64,000 bases of DNA from Termitomyces sp. T153 (Eukaryota; Basidiomycota; Agaricomycetes; Agaricales; Lyophyllaceae): positions 930,001 to 994,000 of the forward strand of contig JACKQL020000015.1 in NCBI GenBank assembly GCA_018296165.2, given 5' to 3'. Made by a program: the position numbers and the translations under genes. This document shows, piece after piece, positions 24,128 through 36,180 of the stretch. How positions within the stretch are numbered: position 1 is the stretch's first letter; each line of letters starts with the position of its first letter. A model generated the notes under the pieces. It ran no database searches and was not told the DNA's origin. It saw only the letters and a list, made by a program, of their open reading frames with translations.

Positions 24128-24453
24128 TGCAAGCCAATGACCGCGCGTATGGGGCGAACCTAGTGAAAACGTCCTAGGCGGATGCTGATAGAAAGATAAT
24201 GAGTGGGGGTATATAAAAGAGTGGTCCTGAAATTATGATTAGCCGCAAAACTGCGGTTATGAACGTTAATATCAATTATAATACAACACGTGCATTTGAC
24301 TTTTTCAAAAATAGTAGCTCTCGAGTCTCAGTTCACCTTTGCTGCGACGAAAGCCGTTGAACTAATCAGGACAAGTGGTCTACCAGACAGAGTGACTTCA
24401 TGTCTATTTCTCGTGCGAGCACCCATCAAACTACGTTACATGGAGTCTAGTTC
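24128..24453. other. intergenic, peroxidase promoter
   Basis: 326 bp. A GTATATAAAAG TATA-like box lies at about 24,210-24,220, some 85 bp upstream of the peroxidase start on the minus strand when read on that strand's AT-rich patch. Nothing else is seen. Confidence 0.35.
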
Positions 24454-25001
24454 TCAGATCGTCGTCTTCTCAATAGCGTGTTTGACGGTCATAATTTGGC
24501 TTTGTAGTTCCTTCGATTCGCCAGTGGTAACACTAGCAGAAATCACAGGCCTTGATACATTGCAAGCACGTCCAAGAGCAGCTTTCGAGGGAAGGAAGAT
24601 GTACGGGACGTTCTAGGTTTGGACATGAGCATCAAAAAAAGTGAAGAGAAAGGAAAGCGCAGCATTACACACCTTCTCCTCACAAAGGAGAGGAAGATGA
24701 AGCAGAATTTCGATAGGCTCAGTGTCGGCAGTCAAGACGATAAACTCAGCGATTCCGCGGTTGAGTGTTTTGGTAGCTGTCTCATCAATAAGAGTCCTTG
24801 TCGATTGGGAAACTTCTATTGAAGACGAACCTTCATTGGCACCCTTCTTCAGTTGCTTATACTGGCCAGCCTGTTGCACAAGTTCCAGGATCTATAGCCA
24901 AATTTGTTTGAATATAGTCTTAACCAAGAACGAATACTATATACCTGGTTTGTGAGGTTGGCATCAGCAAGGGGCCAGGCTTTAGACTTGTTGTCGGACA
25001 T
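24454..25001 (-). CDS. SNU13: U4/U6 snRNP and C/D-box snoRNP protein SNU13 (15.5K)
   Basis: Binds the kink-turn of U4 snRNA and box C/D snoRNAs in the nucleus and nucleolus; L7Ae/L30e family. Four exons: the first is 25001-24945 ([19 protein letters not shown]), the second starts at 24891 ([20 protein letters not shown]), and the third reads [29 protein letters not shown] up to LCEEK. The last reads [17 protein letters not shown] and ends AIEKTTI. Full length and all RNA-binding segments (KKGANE, the [11 protein letters not shown] strand-helix) are present. The usual G in ACGVSRPV is N here, a small departure. Confidence 0.95.
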
Positions 25002-26171
25002 AACAATGTAGTTCTATATGAGCGGATGGAACGTAGTGACCTCACGTCGGGCTGATCCTTGGTCGAAGACTTGAAAAAGATGAAAGCAGAAAATATTCGA
25101 ATTGTTGGTTGGTTAGTCAGCATCGCCACTGTTCAAATCTTTATGTCACGAAAAAACAAAAACCTCCCGTTTGTGGGGCTTTTTTTGTCAGAGATATGTA
25201 CTTTTCAAGGTTGATGTGGTCGTGGATCCTAAACCGATTCAACTTTCACTTGACCCGTTTCAAGATCTGGTTTTATGACGACTAACAAGCTGAGCTCAAT
25301 GAGATTCAATGCGGAGCGCGTAGTGGTATCTTCCCGCTCTAGCAGCTCGATGCTTATGCGCAGCGCAGCAATGACCTCAATAGAAGAAGGTTCAGGTAAT
25401 TTTTGAGGCATCCAGTATCGCAGGCGTAGATTGTAACTCAGGAAAACACGCGTTCAGTGTTCGGAGGTTTCCCGTTCGAACTACATATTATTCATCTCCT
25501 TATTAAACACACAGGCCATGTTGGATAAAAAATTGACGCCTGGGCTCATACTTGACATGGATCAAACAAAAGAATAGGATCAAAGTCGACAGATGGTATG
25601 TATCTTAACCACTGATTCTCAGTCCAGGAATCACGAGAGCAACACCTTGTCGTATAGTGCTATTCATTCACTCATACCAGTATTATTGCAAGACAGTATT
25701 ACGACCATGTGCTCACAAAAGTGACACAACCCGTCACCGGAAGTAGAGGAAATTGCAAGACTTGAGTGAACACTTGGACAAAAATGTACACTTGTTAAGT
25801 CCGTCATGCACCACTATCTGGTTTGATGAATTATCCTATTCTAGTGTAGCATGTCACACCTTGTCAATGGCTGTGAATGTCAATGAATGGGTCATACTAT
25901 AAAAGTACAACCCAGTGGGAGTTGGAGGGCATAATTCTCACTCCTGACATGACTCCATGTGATCCAAAGCCTATCCACATTTAGCATTTGACAGTCGGTC
26001 CCACAGGGTATGTATGAAAGTTTGCATCATCCAGGATTATTATTCACCCACATTACCAGCAAAGACTTGACGTGGAACACACCATGGGAATGGGGTGATT
26101 ATCCCATGCGATTATTATGCCCCCTGGTGCGAATATAAATGCAGTAGAGTTCGACACACCCACAATCCTTC
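25002..26171. other. long intergenic region before the repeat-proximal methyltransferase
   Basis: 1.17 kb. A 60-codon minus-strand frame at 25,229-25,411 has a helix-like composition but no match I know. The rest, rich in A and T, shows nothing beyond the 5' flank of the O-methyltransferase, with a TATAAA-like site about 36 bp before its start (around 26,136). Confidence 0.45.
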
Positions 26172-28069
26172 ATGACCCCTCCAGCACATCCACATACCGA
26201 TGGGCAGATTTCTGACCTGATTGCAGTTATAAAGAATGCTACAGATATCATCGAGTCTTATTACTTAAATTCTTCACTTCCGACTATCCCCTCTCTGGAC
26301 AGCCTCACTCCTCATCCTTTGGACTCTACCATTTCGTCACCTCAGTTGAGAAATGCAGTACAGCTACTTGAAGGTGCCTGTGCACAATTGTGTGCAACCC
26401 TGGCGCGGCCGGATCATACTATAGTCAATGTACGCAAAAGCCTGTTCTCTCAGACTCTTGGTTTTTCAATTCTACTTGATAACAGAGGGCAATGCAGGTG
26501 CCAATTCAAAACTCTTCAAAGGTATTTCTAGAAAAATTCATCTTGGCTCGCTCATACAGTTCTATGAACCTACTTGTTTGAGTGTGGTTACCACTTTCAA
26601 AATACCAGATATCCTCCAAGAGCAGCCACTGGGAATGCATATCAAAGAGATTGGGAAGCAGGCCAAGATTAGCCACGAAAAACTCGGCCGTATTCTGCGA
26701 TTGCTAGCCACTAGACATGTTTTTCGAGAAGGTAATGAAATCCCAAAGATGTTGTTTGATCACATTGTAAATACTGACGACTACTTTTGTCAGTCGCCCC
26801 AGATTGCTTTGCCAATAACCGACTGAGTCTCCAACTTCTCTCTTCAAACCCCATATCAAACCTGGTATCTCATCTGTTGGTATCTGATCCCTGACTATCA
26901 TGATACAACCTTTGAAACACTGGCTGTCACAGCACTGATGACAATTATCGGGCAACGTCAATGCTCACAAAGGTTTTGGCTGATCGGGAATGGGGAAATT
27001 CGCAGGCATCTGACCGATCCTCATGGAACATGTTGACAGGATTCAAAGGCTCTATGTACCAGTATTTCGAGGAGGTGTGTTTTCTCTGTGATGTTTACTT
27101 CCAAAATACTCACATCCAACATTAGGTAGCAGGAGCTGAACAAGGAGTACGCTTTGGGATTGGAATGCGTGGTTGGAACAATGTCACGCAGGGAGTAGCA
27201 GTTGTTTCAGGTATGCTCTTGGTGATCTCTCTTCATGTGGATATAGTGCTCAAAAAGGGTAGACTTTCCTTGGGAAAAGTATCCTCCTGGGACATGTGTC
27301 AATGATGTTGGCGGAGGCATTGGCACCATAGCCATGGAACTGATTAAAGCTCATCCAAACCTTCAACTTAAGCTTCAAGATCTACCAGAGCGTATCAATC
27401 AGGCTGAAACAGAAGTTTGGCCTAAGCTGCTACCCTCTGCAATTGCTGAGAAACGAATCGAGTTCAAGGCCATGGATTTCTTTGTTGATACACCAATCAA
27501 AGGATGTGATGTGTACTATGTGAGTATGGCTCCCTGTTGACTACAAATTGATTATTGAATAATTTCACCTATGTCAACCACTGGAAAATTAGGTGAGGGG
27601 TGTCATGTAGGCTCTCATCTGCATTCTTCCAAGAAAGATTCCTGTCATGCTAAAAATCAGGCACAACTGGCCAGATAAAGAGTGTATTCAAATTCTTCGC
27701 AACATCCGAGCAGTCCTGAAGCCTAGTGCTCATGTCCTCCTCCGTGAGCCAGTCTGTAGAGCTTCTCAAATTACTTACCTACACATAATGGTTTGCAATA
27801 CAGATGATATAGTCATCCAGCATGCAAATCACATGAGTAAATCTGCTTTCAAAGAGGCGCCAAGGCCAATGCTCGCTAACTATGGTGCGGGACAAATTAG
27901 ACAGTACAATCTTGATATTTGTGTGTTGGTTCTGTTAAACAGCAGAGAGCGTACACTGGAGGAATTTATTGACATTGGTCACAAAGCTGACCTTCAGTTT
28001 GTAAAACTTTGGGACATAGGTGAAACGGGTGTGGTTGAATTTCAGCCCACTAATGACCAAAAATTGTAA
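26172..28069 (+). CDS. SAM-dependent O-methyltransferase (COMT-like, basidiomycete)
   Basis: Small-molecule O-methyltransferase. Exons inferred from the conserved reading: 26172-26429, 26560-26731, 26794-26875, 26933-27074, 27126-27210, 27263-27519 and about 27638-28069. An N-terminal dimerisation region (ATDIIESYYL..., LEGACAQLCATL) is followed by a winged-helix part (KLGRILRLLATRHVFRE) and FGIGMRGWNN. SAM motif I is NDVGGGIGTIAMEL, then LKLQDLPERI and the catalytic His in RHNWPDKECIQILRN. The C-terminus LLNSRERTLEEF ... LQFVKLWDIGETGVVEF is typical. The junction before the HNWPD segment is irregular: the best acceptor leaves an unusual IPVMLKIR insert. An intron-like stretch after CRASQ also remains in frame, so late decay is possible. 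It is the last gene before the repeat island. Confidence 0.75.
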
Positions 28070-28659
28070 TATAACCTCTATGCTGTTTGAACTAGATACA
28101 AGATTCCAAGTCTGCCATGTGATTTTTAGAAAGTAAATTTACTTCTACAAACCAAAACATGATAAAGAGAAGGTTTTTTTGACTAAGAGAAATGAGTGAT
28201 GGTCCATGGAAAACTTTCATCAGATCCTTGTTTGTAATCAACATAGAATTTGAGCAATAAATCAAGGATGTGACAGCTGGGGTTTGCCAAGACACAGTGC
28301 GGGGAGAGGGTCTGGTGGCTGCTAAACTTGTTTTTTACCCCATGTTACAAGCTGTTAAGAGGTCCAATCAACTAGGAATAGTCAAAATCACTTTGAAAAC
28401 ATTTTTCTGGATATCAACTAGAGGTACAAGACAAGTAATAAATACTGAGTTGATTATGACTGATGGCTCTTTAACTGACTAAGGCATACAAGTAGAAGGC
28501 AGGGACAAGCTATGGTAAGGCTGGTAGAGTGAGACTGGGAGTAACACCTAAACAGGGACAGGTGGTGATGCAGAGTTGATAGGAGCTGATGCAGAGTTGA
28601 TGGGAACTAATGTGGAGTTGATGAGCTGATGGTGGATTGATGTACATAAACCTGCCCCA
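28070..28659. other. island margin, unassigned
   Basis: Low-CpG DNA without a recognisable gene. Near 28,565-28,640 three imperfect ~21-bp units built on TGATGCAGAGTTGAT are seen. The left end of the repeat island lies somewhere in this stretch. Confidence 0.4.
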
Positions 28660-29292
28660 ACCTTTGTCCACCCCTGGCACCCACCCTGGCAAATTCCACT
28701 ACTTCCTTGGCTAACTCCAACACTTCCCCAGACAAATCCAATGCCTCCCCTGCAGGCCCCATCACTCCCCCATTCCTGCCTCCCCTGTGGGCCCCATCAC
28801 TCCCCCATTCCTGCCTCCCCTGTGGGCCCCATCACTCCCCCATTCCCCACCAAGCCCCTGCATATTTCCAATGCTTTCCCTGAACCCCAGCATATGTCAT
28901 GGACCCACACCAATGTGTCACCACAGCCTACCAACTGATCAGAACTGACACCTGTTGACTCTGTGCAGCTCTGATGAACTCTGCCACCAGACCCATGACC
29001 CCCAGAGGAGCTCCTGGAGTTAGTAGTCTTGATATTGCCTACTTATGTCTGTGTCTGTTATGTATCATTTCTGGTTTTGTCTCTGTCTCTATCTCTAGTC
29101 TCATGTCTTGTTTCAATTCTATTTTGTTCTCATCTCTATCTTGTCTCAACTCTGTCTTGTCTCATTTGCCTCAGTTTCCTTTCACATTGCCTGATTTCCT
29201 TTTGACTCTATCTCCATTCTGATTGCTGTCTATAACTTACAACCTGTACATTCATAACTAACTCTGGACCTTATCCTACACTTAGGTACCCC
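28660..29292 (+). repeat. old LTR relic, forward orientation
   Basis: Diverged, truncated relative of the LTRs found at 33,823, 44,908 and 51,256. Shared landmarks in order are the CTGGCAAATTCC/TTGGCTAACTCC segment, AGTCTTGATATTGCCTAC (the presumed transcript start of the family), a long T/C-rich tract of TCTCATCT type, and CTGGACCTTATCCTACACTT. Neither LTR end is present and CpG is nearly absent. Confidence 0.6.
28743..28847. repeat. 35-bp tandem repeat, three units
   Basis: Three adjoining, nearly identical C-rich units (core CCTCCCCTGTGGGCCCCATC) inside the old LTR relic. The first unit has CAGG in place of TGGG. Confidence 0.8.
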
Positions 29293-30239
29293 ACATTATT
29301 GAAACAGACTCAAGAAAATATTTTAATGGTTTATCTATTGGGTCTTCATATGATTTCTACTCATCATTTTATGAAGAATATATACAAGAGACAAGGTCAG
29401 GACAGACTAGATCAAGACAGATTGATTCAAGACTAGATATAGAAAGCAGCATTATTTTATATAATGTTTGATATATATCCAGATAAACAATCTATATCTT
29501 AAAGTAATTTATATAACAATATGGTATAAATATGATAAAGCCTGGTAAAGTTAAGTCAGCCTGGGATTCATCTGGGATTCCTTTTACCAGGATATTATCA
29601 AATTTTTTGCACAATACAGAATGTTTGAAGATAATTACAACATAAAGATTATGAAATCATATTATATCTACTACTAAATGTGACCTTTGAATTGTATTAT
29701 TATCTAAGTTATTGACATAATGTCTTGATCAAATATTTGGTCCCAGGCTATATTTGACCATATTTTCTGAGCAACTTTAATGGAACCATATCAAGTAGCT
29801 TCTTCCAGTTAGAGTCATACATATGATCACCAGGGATTCCTGCTTGATGTGCAAGGGTAGCAGTTTGTGCCATCTGTGAAACTTCATTGAGTGTAGATCA
29901 AAGACTTTCAATTATCTCCCTGGCAAGGTGGCCAACTCCTGGAATAACCAATGGGGCAAAGTGGAAAAAGCAATTTTCTTTGTGGCCAATCAGTTCCTCT
30001 CTTGACCATTCAAAAATGGGAGCATAGGATGCACTGGTGAATGGATGCTTACAAAGAGAGACTAGGAATTCAGGATGCTTAACTGAAGGTTGAATCTTTC
30101 AGTTCCACTAGGTATAAATCCACCATCACATTTCCAAGACTACTGCAGCCCTTATGGACAAGTAGCATGATTCCCATTTTGGGCATTAGTCATCTTTGAT
30201 GCTTACTTAATCACCAAATATGGTATGTGGCCAATGTAA
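29293..30239. other. AT-rich unassigned stretch of the repeat island
   Basis: About 950 bp, very AT-rich in its first half, CpG-poor throughout, without coding sense that I can read. It separates the forward LTR relic from the reversed non-autonomous element and may contain further unrecognised element debris. Confidence 0.4.
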
Positions 30240-30240
30240 G

Positions 30241-31114
30241 GAAAGAGGATTTACAGGGCCTCCCTGCTGTCGGAGGCAGGGCCCAGCAAGAGGCTGCAGG
30301 AACACAAGTCGATGGCGGGGCCTCTGAGGCCTCACCTTTATTCTCCTACCTTGAGTGCGCCATTGGAACAAGCTTCAAGTTCCCCAGAGCCCCCACTTTC
30401 AATCACAGAGGTTTTCCTACATCAGCAGGTGGAGGCTTTGACGACAGCATTGATGGTGTGAGAGGGGGAGCTCTGACAGGTAAGGGAGGATCTGGACGTG
30501 GCACAGAGGAAGAAGGAGGCACTGCAGTGGGAGCAGGACACCTGGGTGTGAGTGGTGATGGAGTGGGTGTTGGAGGTGCAGGGTTTGCGGGAGCATCTGG
30601 TGCAGTGGGAGATACAACCTGCAGAGGTGGCAGAGGGGCGGCAGGTGGCATCGGAGGGTGGTTCATTGCAGGCAGAGCTGGAGGCAGCAGGGCGGAGGGA
30701 GGATTGGTTGGCCAGAGAGGCCGCCCCAGGCCATGTGGGAGTCCTTTGTAAGTGTCTCCCCAGTTCTCCATTCTGTTGCTAATGAATTGTTTTTGGTTAG
30801 GCTGGGTGTGGGAGCACCAAGTTCTCCTGGATGGTGCCTCTGTGGCACTGGTGTCGATCCAAGACAGGTTGATGCAGATGTCCATGGATCACCCTCCGGA
30901 GCTTCAGCAGGGGATGGCAAGGATGGGGAGGTTGCTGGCAGAGCATCGGCAGTGCAACATGATGGCCCTGAGGTTGTGGTGGGAGGTGGCAGTGGATGTG
31001 AGGAAGGCCTTGCAAGGGTTGGCAGAGGTTCTAGTGGTGGTGCAGGCCCAAATGGAGATTGATTTGGGGATCAGGGAGGAAGGGAGGGGGTTTTCCGAGG
31101 GGGGGAGGGGTTGA
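30241..31114 (+). pseudogene. antisense coiled-coil gene of the old LTR element
   Basis: Runs opposite to the element that carries it. Exon 1 ends at 30747, the intron is 30748-30800 (GTAAGT...TTAG, 53 bp) and exon 2 is 30801-31114. Exon 1 reads EQASSSPEPPLSITEVF and QAELEAAGRREDWLA; exon 2 reads CWVWEHQVLLDG, SIQDRL, HPPELQQGMARMGRLLAEH and AEVLVVVQAQMEIDLG. Exon 1 has several in-frame stops, mostly TGA, so it is dead here. The same two-exon structure recurs in the younger copy. No function known; heptad-like spacing suggests coiled coil. Confidence 0.65.
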
Positions 31115-33809
31115 GGGAGCAGTTGAACTCCATCCTCTTGTTGCTGGGCACCCCATTGCCTATCCTCTTTTTGTTGTATTATATCGTTGTGAATGCAATT
31201 TTGGTTGATGCTCCTGGGCATGTGTGGTGAGCTTTAGTTTGTGTGAGGGTAAGTAAAAACATGCAGGGGAGCAGGTGGGAGTTGAATCTCTAGTAAGTTC
31301 AGAGGTGGGGGTTAAGCCCATTGTTTGCCATCTGTGTTGGCTAGTCCTGGGGTCATTGCGGGACTTGGTGGAGTATTGTGGGGGGGAGTCCCAAGGCTTG
31401 ATAGAGTGTTGGGAGTCTTCCTGCAGAGTTCTGTTGCATTTTGGGGTGTTGATGGCGGCATTGTTGGGCTTGGCCCTCAGAGTTTTAGACCAAAGTTGTA
31501 GGGGTTGTCCTCTGTCTGCAGCAGAGTCGGGCATTGTGCTGGTTAGGGGGGGCAGACCTTCAAATCTGTGGAGTGCACTTGATGGTGGCTGGCAGTTTTG
31601 TTTTTTCTGTTAGTGTGGCTTGTGGAGGGGCAGAGACCTTCTGGTGGTTTGACCCTTATGCTGACATGGGTGGCGGAGGTGGCAGAGGTCCTTCTTGACA
31701 ACAGTGGGGGTGGCAGAGTGAAGTTCCTTATACTGACATGGGTGGCAGAGGTGGTGGAGGTCCTTCTTGACAACAGTGGGGGTGGCGGAGTGAAGACCCT
31801 TATACTGATGCAGCTGGTAGAGATGGCGGAGGTCTCTTTGAATGGTGGCAGGGGTGGCAGGATGAAGTTTGTCCTTGGAGATGGGGCCAGTCAGAGGCAA
31901 AAGTCCTTGGTGGCATAGAGGCATGGTCCTGGTATGAGGTGGTCTTTGTAATAGTTCATTGGGGGACTGTTCCACGGGCCAGCTATGCTGTGAGTTGGAT
32001 TAGTGTGGATGTGGAGGTACTCCCTTAGGGTAGGTGTTGCCATCCTTTGGTTGTTGGTGTCTGGGCTTTGTGTTTTAGTGGGTTTGCATGTGGTGGGGGT
32101 TTGTCAAGCTCCAGAGTATTGTATTTCATTGGAGGTGTACCAGGTTTGGGCCTTGCTGTGCTCCGGAGTGTTGGCTCTGGTTGAGGTTGTGCTTCGGAGT
32201 ATTGTGTTTAGGGACGGGTGTGCTTGGGTGGTGTTTTGGTGTGCTCCGGAGTGTTGTTGATGAAGGAGCGGGGTTTGGGGTGGCCAGTCTCAACAAGTTT
32301 CTTCTAGTCTGGAGTTGAGGTTTGTGAGTTCTAGGCCATTTATGTGACCTTGCTCTCCATTCCTGGCCAAGAGTAAGTCTAGAGATGGTTAGAGAAGTCT
32401 TATGTAGTTCTGTCATTCTCTAGAACTTGAGGTGCTGTCTGGGTTGAATTGGTGGAGGCCTCTTTTTGGCAGAAGCAGTGCGGGGTTTGATTGGTGACTG
32501 TCTTGTCCTAGCAGAGGTGCTCCAGGGTGAGGGGGAGTTTGGAGGCTGTCATCCCATGGGTTATTCCTCTTGGGGTAGCTAGTTCTTTTGGTGGAGCTGT
32601 GTCAGAGGACCATATTGAGGGCCTAAGGGTTACTGGTTTGTTGGCAGAGTGTGTGGGGCCAGTGATATGAAGGTGGTGTGGGGGTTGGTGGTCTTTTGTC
32701 CCTTCCCAGGATGGAGCCAGTAACAGGTGGTGTGAGGGTTGGTGGAGTGTTGGCCTCACTGGCAGAGCTCTTTTATGCTTAGTAGGTTGGGGTGGGATTG
32801 GTCTGCGCAGGTTCAGGGTGTTGTTTCTTTCTCCCGGAGTGGGAGTTAACAGTGCAGGATTGTGGGATGAGGGTAGCCTGGTGGGTGGTTTGTTGATAGA
32901 GTTGATTCTGGGGGTGATGCAGGGGAAAAGGGGGTCTGGGGAGTGTTTGGTCAGTCCATTGTTTCCATTGTACAAACCAGGGGTCTGGAGTCAAATGTGG
33001 GGATTGGGATTGGTCCTTAACTTGTTAGCAGGGCTGTGTCGGAGGTGATGTGAGTCAAAGGAGAGGCTCTGAAGTTGGGTTTTCCTCTTTGTTCAGTCAG
33101 CACAACAAGCAGATGTTTAACAGACATTACTACTGAGTGGTGGAGTTGTTGCATATAGTGGTGGCTCCCAGAGTCATGTTTGGATGTGGAAAGCGAGTCT
33201 GGCTGCCTTCCAAGGCTTTGGTGATTCTAGCCATTGTCTCTTTGTGCAAAGTCTTTTGCTGCATTGAGAGAGGTGGTCATTCACAATTGTTGGAGGGCGG
33301 CGGAAGTTGGTCACAGAGGGACATCAATCAGTGGTCTCATTGTTGTTCTGGTGGGGTTGGTGATCTTCTTCATGCAATGGGTGATTTTTTGTGGTGGGTT
33401 TGTGTTATTGTTGTTGGAGGGGTGGAGGTGCAGTGCCAGAGAAGTTTGTCAATCATTGGGTCGAATTATTGCCGGGGTTTAGCATGCTGCTTTTGGTGAT
33501 GTTAGGGTTGACCTTTGCAGGAAAGCAGAGCTGGCAGAGAGGGTGGGGGAAGGGTGGGAGGTGGTCTGCAGGAGTGGTGTAGAGTTGGGCATGGGTGGGG
33601 AGGGTGTCTGTAGAGAGGGCCATTGTATGGGTATAACCGGAGTGGAAGGGACATTTGGTGTCACTTCTGCAACTCAATGTGCCTTGGCAAATTGGGCAGG
33701 GCCATATGAATCATAAGGGTTTCTAGGCATGGGTCGACCGTAGACATTGGAAGTGTTTGGCAAACATAGGTGCAGAGCTAGCATGGACATCATGAATGGG
33801 GTAAGGTAG

Positions 33810-33821
33810 AGTCTTGATATT
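33810..33821 (-). promoter_or_regulatory. self-priming primer-binding site of the old element
   Basis: Next to the 5' LTR. On the minus strand it reads AATATCAAGACT, the exact complement of AGTCTTGATATT at the presumed transcript start (34,472-34,461). One pair differs from the younger copy (T-A instead of G-C), and both partners changed. Confidence 0.6.
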
Positions 33822-33822
33822 A

Positions 33823-34950
33823 TGTCAGGTTCTGCTGACCATGGGGGCTCAGCTACACTGGGCAAGTCCTTACCAGGCGGACATGATTCCCTGCACTGAC
33901 AACTGGGCATTTGGAGGTGTCCCAAAACACTGGGGACTTGTGAGGATAGTTGGTGGAGATTGATCTGAGCAAGTCCAGGGAGGTCTGGAGGAGTAGGGGA
34001 CAAGCTGCAGGAAGGGGGATGGGCTTGGTGGGGTTCAGGCATAAGTCTGTATGTGAGTATTGTGGGTGCGGAGGAGTCAGAGGCTATATGAGTGATGGAA
34101 GTGGAGCCAGAGTTTGATGAGGGATCAATGGAGGTGGATAGGATTCAGAGCTGAGCATGTAGCAAGGTCCAGAGTTGGTTAAAGAGTGTCAGGGATTTGT
34201 AATCATAATTGCGGGGTTCATGAAGGCATTAAAGTTTGAGAAAGATAGGAACATGATAGATGGATGGATCAAACAAGATGAGACGGAGTCGAGATGAGAT
34301 AGAGACAAGAACGAGAATAGATTCAGGCAGAGATACAAAACAATAATGAAAACAATAATGGAATAGAGATGGGACAAGACTGGGAGACTGAGAGTAGGAG
34401 AACGAGACACGGAGCATGAAACACAGGAGAGAAACAATCAGACCATAGGTAATGTTAAGCAATATCAAGACTAGAGTACAAAGAGCTACTCTATGTCTTA
34501 TATACTGACTACTGGAGAGCTCCGAGGAATGTTGGCTGTGGCGGTGGGGCTTGGTGGAGCTTGATGGAGTTGATGAGTGTTGGTTGCAATTAGAGGGTGG
34601 GCTGCATTGATATGTTGATGGGATCAATTGGTAATGCAGGCTGTTCCGAAGTCATCATGATACTCCAAAGTAAGTCAGAGGAACCAGGGTGCCAAGTTGA
34701 TGATATGTAATGGGGTCAGGCATGGCAGGAAAATGGTACCAGAGGCTCAGAAGATCCAGGGGAAGCATCACCAACTGCGGGAAAGACATCAGAGTTGGCC
34801 AGAGGGCCATTGGAGTTAGCCAAGGATGCGTTGAAGTTAGCCAGAGTAGGCGCAGAGCACTGTGGAAGTTCAGCGAGGCATTGAGGGAGGTTCTGGGGGG
34901 GCAGAGGGTTGTTGGGCAATGTGCAGGGGTCCAGGAAATGGGTTGTGACA
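33823..34950 (-). repeat. 5' LTR of the old reversed element
   Basis: 1,128 bp with TG...CA ends: on the minus strand it starts TGTCACAACCC and ends AACCTGACA. It has a TATATAAG box followed after the usual spacing by AGTCTTGATATT. The sequence immediately outside the outer end (34,951 on) is not duplicated at the inner end, as expected for a single remaining LTR. Confidence 0.8.
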
Positions 34951-35109
34951 AGTGTGTGCCAAGTGCTATTATTAGAAGGACCTGTATAAGTTAGAGTGAA
35001 ATGAAAGTATACTATATATTAGTGGGTGGACCCATGGGCCCATGGGTCCTGGGGATGGGGAGGCTCATGTTGGGCATGTAGTGTGTGGGGGCCTGGTTGG
35101 GTGTGGAGC

Positions 35110-36180
35110 TGTCACTGTTGTGTTGGTTGTGGTTGTAGTGGGGTCCAGAAGTGTCCTGTGGCATTGATATATCTGAAGAGATGGGTCAATGTGGAGGAGT
35201 CATTGAGGATATGCAAGAGGAACTCAGCTCTGCACTTTAGTGGACATAAGAGGTGGACATGGCATTTATAGTGGTATTGGGAGCATTCAAACATATAGTG
35301 GTTGGTTGTTTTGATGGTGAGGCCTCTGCAGTGGGGGCAAGTTGGCATCTCAACTTTGCATATGTGGAAGAGGTGTTGGTTGAGGGGGAAGTAGCCTGTG
35401 CATAGCTGTGTCAGGACTGTGGATTGTCTTCAGTTGAGCAATTTGGTCAGTTTGAGGTAGTTCTTGGAGGGGAGCATCCTGTCAATTCTGTATATGGCTG
35501 GGTGGTGGGTGGACTTCTTCTACCACCTCTTTCAGATTACCTAGGTAGCTAAAAGGTCAGTGCTACAGATTGCCAGGATGCTGCAGGGTAGGTGGCCCTT
35601 CCTAAAGTAGGTCAGGAGGTCCTTGGCTGGGCTGAAAAGTCCATGGGCAGCCTCCTTGGCTAGTGCATCTGCACATTCATTTGGGGCAAAGTCCATGTGT
35701 TCTGGGGACCAGTGGATTTGGAGCCTGATAACTTTGCAGGCCCTGAGTTGTTGGTTCATCATCAGGGTGACTGTTTAGTATTGCCAGCAGGTGGACTTGA
35801 GGCAGTCCTGCTTCTTGTGAAGGGATTTGGTGGCTATATGGATGTGGTCAAGGATATAGTAGGCCGAGTGAGATTGCTGATTGCTGAGGGCCTGTATAGC
35901 TGCCTGGTTATTGGTCCCAATGACTGTTGTGCTCTGAAGTTGGCAGTTGATGGACACAAGGAGATGTAGACCAAGAGTGAGGCCTATAGCCTCTCCTTCA
36001 TAAACTATGTGCTCAGCAGCTGAGCCAAGGTAGTACTGCAGCATGGCTGTTTCCTCACCATCTATGAACAGACTAATTTTAGCCCCCCTCTTGCAAGAGA
36101 AGCAATGCTCCATTGCAGCAGCACACTTAGAAATCAACTTGAATCTAAACATGACCTTATTATGATCACATGGACTGGTG
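35110..36180 (-). pseudogene. LINE (non-LTR retrotransposon) RNase H and C-terminal Cys/His relic
   Basis: Read leftward: RGAKISLFIDGEE, then AAEHIVYEGEAIGLTLGLHLL, then TVIGTNNQAAIQAL, which are the first Asp, the Glu and the N-N/D-N positions of an RNase H fold. Then IQIHWSPEHMDFAPNECADALAKEAA covers the last H-x(n)-N-x3-D step (residues here are spread over two frames). The terminal part has CPHCRGLTIKTTNHYMFECSQY, a Cys/His motif typical of the LINE C-terminus. Frames are broken and CpG is absent. The reverse transcriptase part is not in the window. In the RNase H core one Asp is replaced by Asn. Confidence 0.7.

Larger units (their letters stand above)
30240..34950 (-). mobile_element. 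old, truncated non-autonomous LTR element (reverse orientation)
   Basis: Reverse-oriented, CpG-depleted relative of the element at 44,908-52,402. Its 5' LTR is 34,950-33,823. The internal region runs leftward and matches the younger element block by block: the self-priming site next to the LTR, the repeated CTCCGGAG-type segment near 32,160-32,260, and the antisense gene. The match stops near 30,240, which corresponds to about 50,283 in the younger copy, so the polypurine tract and 3' LTR are missing. No gag or pol reading was found. Internal length is about 3.6 kb against 4.2 kb in the matching part of the younger copy. Confidence 0.75.

Noticed and set aside
25229..25411. 60-codon minus-strand frame in the intergenic region
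   Set aside because: No family, no supporting splice structure; mentioned only in the intergenic entry.
28743..28847. Three regular units considered as a CRISPR-like array
   Set aside because: Units adjoin with no spacers, and the window is eukaryotic.
30403..30885. 160-codon Pro-rich minus-strand frame in the old element
   Set aside because: Complement of the antisense coding exon; composition only, with no motif.
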